Below the pieces are notes generated by a model. It searched no databases and was not told where the DNA came from. It was given only the letters and a program-made list of their open reading frames with translations. DNA of 37,240 nucleotides from Granulicella sp. S156 (lineage in GTDB: Bacteria > Acidobacteriota > Terriglobia > Terriglobales > Acidobacteriaceae). Shown here piece after piece: positions 15,521 through 22,683 of the stretch. The DNA lies in contig NZ_LMUH01000013.1 in NCBI RefSeq assembly GCF_009766105.1, positions 587,149 to 624,388 on the forward strand. Direction: 5' to 3'. Position numbers and translations under genes: made by a program. Numbering within the stretch: the stretch's first letter is position 1; every line of letters begins with the position of its first letter.

Positions 15521-17206
15521 GTGGGTCAAACAAGTCCAGTAGATTCAACGGGCATCAAACCTCCGGATCAGAATCCGTTGCGCAAGAGCGCCAGCGCCTT
15601 CGCACCGCTGCAAATCGCGCTCTTTCGCGACCGTTGGATCGCGTCGACGGTGTCGAGCGTAGGCACGTGGATGCAGGACACCGCCGGCACGTGGCTGATG
15701 ACGGTGCTGACAACCTCGCCACTGCTGATTGCGCTGATGCAGACCGCCGCGAGCCTGCCGGTGCTGTTCCTCGGTCTGCTTGCCGGTGCGACTGCTGATA
15801 TCTATGAGCGCCGCCGTCTGCTGATCTTCTGGCAGTGCTGGATGCTGGGCAGCGTCGCGATTCTTGCCGTGCTTACCTTTGTCGGAATCGTTTCTCCGGT
15901 CACACTGTTGCTGCTGACGTTCATGCTCAATATCGGTTCGGCGATGAACAACCCTGCCTGGCAGGCGATCGTTCCGGAGCTGGTACCGCGCGAAGACATT
16001 CCCAGCGCCGTTACGCTCAATGCGGCGAGCAACAACATCGCACGTGCTGTTGGGCCCGCGTTAGGCGGCCTGATGATCGCGGCGTTCATGAGCCCAGACA
16101 AAGGCGCTGGCTGGGTGTTTGCATTAAACTCCGCCTCGTTTGCCGGAGTTATCTGGATTCTGTGGCGATGGAAGCGCACGCCGCTCTTCAAGAGTGCGCT
16201 TCCGTCCGAACGCATTGCCGGTTCTGTGCGCTCAGGTCTGCGCTATCTGCGCTATGCGCCCAGCTTGCAAGGGCCACTGATTCGCGCCTTTACCTTCACC
16301 TTCTTTGTCAGTGCGGTGTGGTCGCTGCTGGCGCTGGTAGCCAAGCGCGACATGCGCAGCCACGGAGCGATGGGTTATGGCATCCTCAACGGCTGCCTTG
16401 GAGTGGGTGCTATCTTCGGAGCAACATCACTAGCGCGGATTCGCCGTCATATCGATGCAGACAAGCTGCTGGCGTGCACTGGAATCTACTACGTCGCAAC
16501 CTTGCTGATCCTGGCCTTCGTCCATATTCCCGCTGTCGCTATTGCTACGCTCATCGGCGCTGGCTTTGCATGGACGACGACGATGTCTACTCTGAATGTC
16601 TCGGTACAGCTCTCGGTTCCGGGATGGGTCTATGCCCGCGCACTGGGCACGTACCTGATGACGTTTCAGGGCGGAATGGCTTTGGGCAGCGTGGTGTGGG
16701 GTGTGATTGCGCAACGTAGTTCGACGAAGGTATCGCTGATCTGTTCGGCGATCGGGCTTGCCGCATCGATCCCCTTCACATCGCGTATTCATATTCTTAA
16801 GGGCGAGTTGCCGGATCTGACGCCCTACAAGTGGAAGAGGCCATTGCCTGCCTTAGCGACGACGCCCGATCCCGACGATGGGCCTGTGCGCATCTCGATC
16901 GACTACAGTATTCCGCCCGAAAACTACGCGGAGTTCACGCATGTCATCCATTCGCTCGAAGCTGTGCGCCTGCGCGGGGGAGCTGTGCGCTGGGGAATCT
17001 ATCGTGATGCTGCAGATCCTGAGCACCTGAACGAGACCTTCATCATGGAAAGCTGGCTCGACTACCTGCGGTCGCGCGAGCGCATGACCGCTGCTGACCA
17101 GGTCATCCGCGAGCAAGTGTATGCCTTGCATTGTGGCGACGCGACACCAAAGGTTACGCATCAGATATGGGCGAGAGAAGTGGGCGAGCACGCGGGGCAC
17201 CTGTGA
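15521..17206 (+). CDS. MFS transporter of the secretion-effector (EntS-like) family with C-terminal ferredoxin-like domain
   Basis: The 561-residue protein has an N-terminal MFS core of about 12 segments (residues 30-430). Family features are FRDRWIASTVSSVGTWMQDT, the motif A-like LAGATADIYERRRLL and TLNAASNNIARAVGPALGG. A cytoplasmic domain follows (about 450-550) with VRISIDYSIPPENYAEFTHV and NETFIMESWLDYLRSRERMT, similar to antibiotic-biosynthesis-monooxygenase dimers. This is the layout of the transmembrane secretion effector family. GTG 15521 is the only early start, but its Shine-Dalgarno is poor. The final codons GHL and the stop are contributed by the left terminal repeat of the IS beginning at 17194, so the native C-terminus may have been altered. 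Exported compound unknown. Confidence 0.88.
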   Translation: MGQTSPVDSTGIKPPDQNPLRKSASAFAPLQIALFRDRWIASTVSSVGTWMQDTAGTWLMTVLTTSPLLIALMQTAASLPVLFLGLLAGATADIYERRRLLIFWQCWMLGSVAILAVLTFVGIVSPVTLLLLTFMLNIGSAMNNPAWQAIVPELVPREDIPSAVTLNAASNNIARAVGPALGGLMIAAFMSPDKGAGWVFALNSASFAGVIWILWRWKRTPLFKSALPSERIAGSVRSGLRYLRYAPSLQGPLIRAFTFTFFVSAVWSLLALVAKRDMRSHGAMGYGILNGCLGVGAIFGATSLARIRRHIDADKLLACTGIYYVATLLILAFVHIPAVAIATLIGAGFAWTTTMSTLNVSVQLSVPGWVYARALGTYLMTFQGGMALGSVVWGVIAQRSSTKVSLICSAIGLAASIPFTSRIHILKGELPDLTPYKWKRPLPALATTPDPDDGPVRISIDYSIPPENYAEFTHVIHSLEAVRLRGGAVRWGIYRDAADPEHLNETFIMESWLDYLRSRERMTAADQVIREQVYALHCGDATPKVTHQIWAREVGEHAGHL

Positions 17207-18235
17207 GATTTCAAGAGGTTGTCCATTCGAACCGAACCGAAGAAGCTGAATGTGCGAGCAGTCAGATTCTTTTGGGGAGGAACGAATGGACATTCATCAG
17301 AATGCCCGATTGACGCTTCGGAGTCGAGAAGCGTTGGTTTTTTATGTGCTTCGGGATGGGTTCACGCGGAAGGCGGCTGCAGCCGCCTTCCGCGTGAGCG
17401 CACGGACAGTGGCCAAGTGGGTTGGCCGGTTCCAACAGGAAGGGCAGGATGGGCTTAGAGACCGCAGCTCTCGTCCACGGCACAGTCCGCGCCGCGTTGC
17501 GGACTCGGTCCAGCAGCGAGTCGTGGAGCTGCGGCGTGAGCGCAAGGCGGCCTACTGGATCGCGCGCGAGACTCAGTTGAGCACGGCGACGGTCAGCCGC
17601 ATCCTGCGGCGTGCGCGGTTGAGTCGATGGCGCGATCTGAACCCTCGACCGCCGGTGATGCGCTATGAGCACCCGCGTCCGGGCGACCTGCTGCACCTGG
17701 ATATCAAGGGCATGACGCGCTTCACCGAGGTCAGCCAGCGGGGTGATGGCCGGCTGCGCGGCAAACGCAAGCATCCTGGCTTCTGCGCGCTGCACATCGC
17801 CATCGACGACCACTCGCGGGCGGCTTTTACGCGTATGCTGCCCGATCAGAAGGCTGAGACCACCATCGGCTTCCTGCGCGAAGCAACCAACTTCTTCGCC
17901 GGGCGTAACGTGCCGGTTCGCGCACTGCTGACCGACAACGGAAGCGCCTACCGCTCCCACAAGTTCCGCGCCGCCTGTGCCGACATGCAAATCAAGCATC
18001 GCCGCACAAGGCCCTACACCCCCAGAACCAATGGAAAAGCCGAACGCTTCATCCAGACCGCTCTCAGGGAATGGGCCTACGCAGAGCACTGGTCAAGCTC
18101 GGACCAAAGAGACGCTCAACTCCAGCCCTGGGTCGACTTCTACAACCACCAAAGACCGCATGGTAGCCTCAACGACAAACCGCCCGTCAGCAGACTCGAC
18201 GATGTAACAACCTCTTGACCAGCTACAGGTGCCCC
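17194..18235 (+). mobile_element. Complete IS481-family insertion sequence
   Basis: The 1042-bp element is bounded by 29-bp inverted repeats of two blocks. GGGGCACCTGT, seven mostly unmatched bases, then CAAGAGGTTGT occurs at 17194-17222 and in reverse at 18207-18235, with 23 of 29 matching. It encodes one intact transposase whose stop lies within the right repeat. The left repeat provides the last codons and stop of the upstream MFS gene. No convincing target duplication is seen. The outermost 8 bases are shared with the adjoining palindromic repeat, so the exact termini are uncertain. Confidence 0.8.
17286..18218 (+). CDS. IS481-family transposase
   Basis: The 310-residue DDE transposase has an N-terminal helix-turn-helix (FYVLRDGFTRKAAAAAFRVS, ARTVAKWVGRFQQEGQDGLR) and a second HTH (LSTATVSRILRRARLSRW). 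The integrase core follows from about residue 125. The DDE residues are in LLHLDIKGM, LLTDNGSAYRS and TNGKAERFIQTALREW. ATG 17286 is preceded by GGGAGGAA, which favours it over the longer frame from 17250. The frame is intact and the element looks capable of moving. The C-terminus resembles the transposase relic at 7560-7772, so at least two IS481-type elements have entered this region. Confidence 0.93.
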   Translation: MDIHQNARLTLRSREALVFYVLRDGFTRKAAAAAFRVSARTVAKWVGRFQQEGQDGLRDRSSRPRHSPRRVADSVQQRVVELRRERKAAYWIARETQLSTATVSRILRRARLSRWRDLNPRPPVMRYEHPRPGDLLHLDIKGMTRFTEVSQRGDGRLRGKRKHPGFCALHIAIDDHSRAAFTRMLPDQKAETTIGFLREATNFFAGRNVPVRALLTDNGSAYRSHKFRAACADMQIKHRRTRPYTPRTNGKAERFIQTALREWAYAEHWSSSDQRDAQLQPWVDFYNHQRPHGSLNDKPPVSRLDDVTTS

Positions 18236-18474
18236 ATCCTTTGCTGCACGGTTTGTGGAGTGCCAAGGAACCCTCACGCAAAGGGTGGGGTATCGCGGAA
18301 GCGACCGCTTTTAGCCGATAGAGGCGACTAAGCTCGATATGAGGACGGTCGAGCTTGGACAGAAGCTAGTGGCAAACCTACACGGGCAGGAGCGGTCGCC
18401 CTTCGGGCGATACCCCACCCTTTGCGTAGAATCTCGTGTTGCTTCACAAATCGTGCGGCAAAGGATGGGGCACC
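18228..18474. repeat. Long palindromic repeat element, MITE/REP-like
   Basis: Outer 30-base arms (18228-18257 and 18445-18474, starting GGTGCCCCATCCTTTGC) are inverted with 28 of 30 matching. Inner 21-base arms (18276-18296 and 18407-18427, ACGCAAAGGGTGGGGTATCG plus C) match perfectly. A third stem, AAGCTCGA/TCGAGCTT, lies near 18331-18356. No protein is supported. This looks like a non-autonomous palindromic repeat of the kind dispersed in acidobacterial genomes. It also fills most of the 306-base gap between the transposase and the GT2 gene. Confidence 0.75.
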
Positions 18475-18524
18475 CGGTTGTTGGTTAGTCCCAATCGTTG
18501 GTGGTACCCAATTGTTGCTTCGCC

Positions 18525-20162
18525 CTAAATTCCCACCGGATATGGCTTTTCGTGCATCTCGCCGCTCTGCGCATTTCTGCGCTCGAAGAGGCCCTGGAAG
18601 AGACTCAGCAGGCCGGTATACCAGTAGCCCAGTACAAAGAGCAGAAGAAACGGCACGGTAAAGTAATTCTCCGTGGAGATGGCGTACCACACCGTCGCCG
18701 CGAAGTAACAGCCGATGGCTAACTCGATCCACGGGATAATCCCGAGCCGTTTGCGATACTTCCGCGCCTGCGATCTCTCGCCCTTTTTCTGCACGGCATA
18801 CTTGGGCGTGCGCGCGAACGCGCTCTTGATACCGAACAGCGCCTCGAGCACAGCCTTGGTGTTGGTGATGGTGAGGCCGACACCGAGCGACATCAGGAAC
18901 GGCAGATAGAGAAATGTCTTGTACCAGGTGCGCGGAAAGAGCTCTTTCTGGCTGACGAGATAGAAGCTCGAAACCGACATCGTGGAAGCCATGAACAGGG
19001 GCAGGTCGATCAGCACCATCTGCAGCGGGCCCTGCCACGAGCGGATGATCATCGCTGGCATCAGCAGAGTGGAGAGCACGATCATCAGCGGATAGCTGAT
19101 ATTCGCGGTGAGGTGGTAGAAGGCCTCGAGCTTGGTGTGGAAGGGAGCGTCGGATTTGAAGACCGTCGGCAAGATCTTTTTGCTGGTCTGGATAAGGCCT
19201 TTAGCCCAGCGTGCCTGCTGGGTTTTGAACGCAGTCATCTCGATGGGTAGTTCCGCAGGGCACTCGACATCCTGCAAATACTTGAACTTCCAGCCCTTGA
19301 GCTGCGCGCGATAGCTGAGGTCGGTATCTTCGGTAAGGGTGTCATGCTGCCATCCGCCTGCCTCCTCGATGGCTTCCCGTCTCCACATGCCAGCAGTGCC
19401 GTTGAAGTTGAAGAAGACGCCGGCACGCGAGCGGCCGCCATGTTCGAGCACGAAGTGCCCGTCGAGCAGAATGGCCTCGACCTGTGTGAGGAACGAGTAG
19501 TTACGGTTGAGGTGCGTCCAGCGCGTCTGCACCATGCCGATACCCTGCTCGGCAAAGTGGTGCACCACTTGCATAAGCCACTGCGGTGGCGGCACGAAGT
19601 CGGCATCGAAGATGGCGATGAGCTCGCCCTTGGCGACTTTCAGGCCTTCTTCGAGCGCTCCAGCCTTATAGCCGTAGCGATTGGTGCGATGGATATAGTG
19701 AACCGGCTGAGGGGCGAGGCCCTCCGTACCAGCAGCGTAGCGGGCGACGATGCCCTGGGCGACATCCGTGGTCTCGTCGGTGGAGTCGTCGAGGAGCTGG
19801 ATCTCAAAGCGGTCGCGCGGGTAGTCGAGGCGGCAGCAGGCGTCGATAAGGCGGTCGATGACGAACTGCTCGTTGTAGATCGGGAGCTGAATGGTGACGA
19901 AGGGTAGCTCAGACTCGCTGAAGCTTGCAATTGGCTCGCTGGAATGGGAGGCTTTGCTGCGGTTGCGGTAGTACAGCCACACCAGTTGATAGCGATGGAG
20001 GCCATAAAACGCCAGGATGATCATCACGATGAAGTACGGGATGATCAGTGAGATATCGAACGCATTCCAGCGGTACTCGCCGTGGAAGGTGGGGTCAATG
20101 AGGCGCTTCCAGTAAGGCCGCGAGACAAAGGCGAGTGCAAGCGCGTTGAGTTGGCTGATCAG
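18525..20162 (-). CDS. Cellulose synthase-like family 2 glycosyltransferase, probable CTG start
   Basis: This membrane GT2 enzyme uses nucleotide sugars to build beta-linked chains or glycolipids. Motifs are LPIYNEQF, LLDDSTDETT, the metal-binding IFDADFVPPP, HDTLTEDTDLSYR and the QQARWAKG block (QxxRW). Several membrane segments follow, such as YPLMIVLSTLLMPAMII and TVPFLLLFVLGYWYTGLL. The first standard start is GTG 20027, but it has no ribosome site. The frame stays open upstream with convincing coding sequence (ALAFVSRPYWKRLIDPTFHG, EYRWNAFDISLIIPYF). A CTG at 20162 lies 7 bases after GGAG, and no ATG, GTG or TTG occurs between the upstream stop and 20027. CTG is therefore proposed as the start, giving about 545 residues. 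BcsA-type PilZ and BcsB partners are not seen. Confidence 0.85.
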   Translation of the reverse strand: MISQLNALALAFVSRPYWKRLIDPTFHGEYRWNAFDISLIIPYFIVMIILAFYGLHRYQLVWLYYRNRSKASHSSEPIASFSESELPFVTIQLPIYNEQFVIDRLIDACCRLDYPRDRFEIQLLDDSTDETTDVAQGIVARYAAGTEGLAPQPVHYIHRTNRYGYKAGALEEGLKVAKGELIAIFDADFVPPPQWLMQVVHHFAEQGIGMVQTRWTHLNRNYSFLTQVEAILLDGHFVLEHGGRSRAGVFFNFNGTAGMWRREAIEEAGGWQHDTLTEDTDLSYRAQLKGWKFKYLQDVECPAELPIEMTAFKTQQARWAKGLIQTSKKILPTVFKSDAPFHTKLEAFYHLTANISYPLMIVLSTLLMPAMIIRSWQGPLQMVLIDLPLFMASTMSVSSFYLVSQKELFPRTWYKTFLYLPFLMSLGVGLTITNTKAVLEALFGIKSAFARTPKYAVQKKGERSQARKYRKRLGIIPWIELAIGCYFAATVWYAISTENYFTVPFLLLFVLGYWYTGLLSLFQGLFERRNAQSGEMHEKPYPVGI

Positions 20163-20266
20163 AAGGGCACTCCGGAACCGAACTGGGATATCGACGCAAA
20201 GCGCGCCACAAATAGTAGTACCGCGTTCTGCATCGGGGTTATCGCATTGATTTTACGCGAGACTGC

Positions 20267-20698
20267 TTAGAGTTTGAGACGGTATTCATAGCGATCCAGA
20301 AACTCGCTCGGACTAAGAATCTTCACATGCGAAACCGTGTTGTTGTGGAGATGACCAAAGTGGTTGGTATCCCCGGTGACGAGATAGTCCATGCTGGCGA
20401 AGATGGCTGAGGCAAGGATAGGTCGGTCTTTGGACACGAGAACAATGTCCTCGGGGACGATTTGGAGGGGACCATCGCTGACCATCGTAGTCTTCTCCAT
20501 AAGCATGTCGAAGCGGAGTCGATGTTCAGCCTTTCTGATGTTGCGATCCACTTCATCGACGACATAGGGTGAAGTGGCTGGCGTTATTGCGTGCAGCCTC
20601 CAGAACTTGAGGAACCGGTTTTGTTCGCTCCACGAAGCGGAAAAGAGCACATTCGCGTCAAGATAGACGAAGAGGGGCTGAAAATAGTCAGGCACTGA
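20267..20698 (-). CDS. PIN-domain ribonuclease toxin
   Basis: The 143-residue protein is a PIN-domain nuclease, the toxin of a type II toxin-antitoxin pair. Acidic metal-binding residues are visible at D13 (FVYLDANVLF), E48 (VVDEVDRN), D90 (VSKDRPIL) and D109 (VTGDTNHFGHL). GTG 20698 with AGAGAAG upstream was chosen; a TTG at 20722 would add eight residues. It overlaps the end of the AbrB-type antitoxin by 11 bases, the usual coupling that keeps antitoxin in excess. The target RNA is unknown. All four acidic residues are present, so it looks active. The 104-base gap to the next gene contains the GT2 N-terminal start region. Confidence 0.87.
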   Translation of the reverse strand, partial: SVPDYFQPLFVYLDANVLFSASWSEQNRFLKFWRLHAITPATSPYVVDEVDRNIRKAEHRLRFDMLMEKTTMVSDGPLQIVPEDIVLVSKDRPILASAIFASMDYLVTGDTNHFGHLHNNTVSHVKILSPSEFLDRYEYRLKL

Positions 20699-21065
20699 TC
20701 TTCTCTTGGCCGTAGGTTGCAACTGCTCTTCGCTCTCGTGCCTCTAGCTCCGCATCGGTTGGCAAGGTATCGCGGTGGTTTGGCTTGAGCCCCTTGATTT
20801 TGGCTGGATCGATACCGAGTGCCAGGACTTCAGGTAGATTGCGATCCCACTCTTCTTGGGTCATCGAGTTGACCAGAATGAAGAAGCCCCGTTCCTCGTC
20901 GGACCAGACCTCCGGTTCGTAGACGTAGGCCGGTCGGATGCGAATCTCACCATCCTTGGCTTCAGTCACAAGCAGCGAGCCATCTTCGAGGCCGAACTGC
21001 TTGCGCAGCTTAGCCGGAAGTACGATGGTGCCGCGTTTGCCCATCTTGATGGTTGTGGTCGCCAT
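20688..21065 (-). CDS. AbrB/MazE-type antitoxin (SpoVT-AbrB domain)
   Basis: The 125-residue protein starts with a swapped-hairpin SpoVT/AbrB DNA-binding domain (TTIKMGKRGTIVLPAKLRKQ, then FGLEDGSLLVTEAKDGEIRI). A C-terminal region of about 70 residues follows (SDEERGFFILVNSMTQEEWD onwards) that should wrap the PIN toxin. It should bind and repress its own promoter, where a perfect inverted repeat abuts the start codon. The 3' end overlaps the toxin. The longer C-terminus than in MazE and the PIN partner make this a VapB-like member of the AbrB group. Start ATG 21065 has AGAGG in the palindrome just upstream. Confidence 0.87.
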   Translation of the reverse strand: MATTTIKMGKRGTIVLPAKLRKQFGLEDGSLLVTEAKDGEIRIRPAYVYEPEVWSDEERGFFILVNSMTQEEWDRNLPEVLALGIDPAKIKGLKPNHRDTLPTDAELEARERRAVATYGQEKISA

Positions 21066-21104
21066 ATCCGAACCTCTGAATATCAGAATATCAGAGGTTC
21101 GGAT
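21066..21104. promoter_or_regulatory. Perfect 14-bp inverted repeat at the antitoxin start, operator candidate
   Basis: ATCCGAACCTCTGA (21066-21079) and its exact reverse complement (21091-21104) are separated by 11 bases. It touches the antitoxin start codon, contains its likely ribosome site, and its outer arm encodes the last residues and stop of the upstream VOC gene. It could be an autoregulatory operator for the AbrB/PIN complex, a terminator-like hairpin after the VOC gene, or both. Confidence 0.65.
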
Positions 21105-21474
21105 ACTTGGAGACTTCCAGTAAATTGCCGTCCGGATCGCGGAAGTAGAAAGAAGTCATCCTGCCGAGGGCACCGTTGCGCTCCACGGGACCTTCCTCAA
21201 TCGCGACCCCAGCCGCTTGCAGGTGGGCGAGGGTCTGTTCGGTTGGGGCGTCGGTGATGAAGCAAAGATCTCCTGAGCCACGTGTGGGGTGTGCCGCTTT
21301 GGGCTCGATGGTATGGTCGGCCTGGTGGAGGTTGATTTTCTGCTGGCCGAACTTGAGCGCCCAACGTCCGTTGGCTTCGACGGCTTCGAATCCGAGGACA
21401 CGAGTGTAGAAGTCGATAGAAACAGGAATGGAGGCTACCGTGAGGACGAGGTGATCGAGGCGCTCTATCTTCAT
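21091..21474 (-). CDS. VOC/glyoxalase family protein
   Basis: The 127-residue protein has the two beta-alpha-beta modules of the vicinal oxygen chelate superfamily: MKIERLDHLVLTVASIPVSI with FYTRVLGFEAVE, and the C-terminal SFYFRDPDGNLLEVSKYP. Probable metal ligands are H8, H50 (INLHQAD) and the Glu of NLLEVS. It resembles YwkD-like lyases and dioxygenase-type members with no fixed substrate. The stop codon lies in the palindrome preceding the antitoxin gene, 25 bases upstream of that gene. It may be co-transcribed with the toxin-antitoxin pair by chance of position, as a functional link is not evident. Confidence 0.85.
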   Translation of the reverse strand: MKIERLDHLVLTVASIPVSIDFYTRVLGFEAVEANGRWALKFGQQKINLHQADHTIEPKAAHPTRGSGDLCFITDAPTEQTLAHLQAAGVAIEEGPVERNGALGRMTSFYFRDPDGNLLEVSKYPNL

Positions 21475-21531
21475 AAAGTGACCTAATATCGCCTACCTAT
21501 CATTTAGGCAGTGGCGAATTCCAGGTCTGCG

Positions 21532-22578
21532 CTAATTCAAGAACATCGTCCGATACAGCGTGTCACGCTGCACTGGTTTGAAGCCAGCATCGCGGATGAT
21601 GCGGCGCAACTCTTCCTCGGTCGTGCAATTCGACGTGCCAGCAGCTTTCACTACGTTCTCTTCGAGCATCACGGAACCAACATCGTTACCGCCGAAACGC
21701 AGGCCCATCTGCAGGACCTTTAGCCCCTGAGTGACCCAGGAGCTTTGCACGTTCTCGATGTTGTCGAGGTACATGCGGCTGATGGCCAGGGTCTTGAGGT
21801 ACTCAACTGAGGTAGCTTCATCCCAGCCGCGACCGCCCAGAGCGGTGTTGTTGGGCTGGAAGCTCCAGGGGATGAAGGCGGTGAAGCCGCCGGTCTCTTC
21901 CTGGAGTTGGCGCACCACCTCAAAGTGGTTGACGCGCTGTTCCATAGTCTCGCCGACACCGAACATCATGGTCGCGGTGGTCCTCATGCCAAGTGCATGT
22001 GCGGTGCGATGTACTGAAACCCAATCTTCCGTTCTGCACTTCAGGCGGGCGATCCGCTTGCGGACTTCATCATCGAGGATCTCCGCTCCGCCGCCGGGAA
22101 TACTGTCGAGGCCGGCGTCGCGAAGGCGTGCAATGGTGTCTCGCAGTGAGAGCTCAGAGTACTCGGCGATGGCCAGAATCTCGGAGGCCGAGAGGCAGTG
22201 CAGCCATATGGAAGGGAAGCGCTGCTTGATGCCCGTGAAGAGCGATTCGAACCAGTCGATCTTGAGGTCGGGGTGGATGCCGCCCTGCATCAGTACACCC
22301 GTGCCGCCCATCTCGAGCGTCTCGCGGATCTTGTCGTAGATAGTGTCGAACTCGAGGATGTAGCCCTCGGCAGCAAGTTTGCCCTTCAGCGGCCGATAAA
22401 ACGCGCAGAACGTGCAGTACTCGGTGCAGAAGTTCGTGTAGTTGATATTGCGGTCGATGATGTAGCTGACCACGCCTTCGGGGTGGAGGCGGCGGCGGAC
22501 CGCGTCAGCCTCCATGCCGATGCCGATAAGGTCGTCGGAGGCGAAACAATCGAGAGCTTGCTGGCGGGTAATGCCCAT
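21532..22578 (-). CDS. mqnC: Cyclic dehypoxanthinyl futalosine synthase
   Basis: The 348-residue radical SAM enzyme cyclises dehypoxanthine futalosine in the futalosine route to menaquinone. The 4Fe-4S cluster motif CTEYCTFC (C51, C55, C58) follows the MqnC-type lead VVSYIIDRNINYTNF. GTGVLMQGGIHPDLKIDWFE, LHCLSASEI and SIPGGGAEIL are other conserved blocks, and the C-terminus has IPWSFQPNNTAL. The VSYIIDRNINYTN context fits MqnC better than the related MqnE. ATG 22578 is the first start after an in-frame stop. It lacks a clear Shine-Dalgarno. The other mqn genes are not in the window. It lies 105 bases downstream of hemY, so both redox-cofactor genes may share a transcript. Confidence 0.92.
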   Translation of the reverse strand: MGITRQQALDCFASDDLIGIGMEADAVRRRLHPEGVVSYIIDRNINYTNFCTEYCTFCAFYRPLKGKLAAEGYILEFDTIYDKIRETLEMGGTGVLMQGGIHPDLKIDWFESLFTGIKQRFPSIWLHCLSASEILAIAEYSELSLRDTIARLRDAGLDSIPGGGAEILDDEVRKRIARLKCRTEDWVSVHRTAHALGMRTTATMMFGVGETMEQRVNHFEVVRQLQEETGGFTAFIPWSFQPNNTALGGRGWDEATSVEYLKTLAISRMYLDNIENVQSSWVTQGLKVLQMGLRFGGNDVGSVMLEENVVKAAGTSNCTTEEELRRIIRDAGFKPVQRDTLYRTMFLN

Positions 22579-22683
22579 GTGGTTAGTTTACGCCCGTCGC
22601 CCGTTTCCTTGCAGCGACGAGAGGTTTGGAGCAACGAGCAACTCGTCGCTGAAGACCTCGTCATGCGTAGCTCACAGATACCC

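Noticed and set aside
18328..19038. Minus-strand ORF of 236 codons crossing the palindromic repeat and the GT2 gene
   Set aside because: It runs out of frame with GT2 and through a repeat; no family resemblance.
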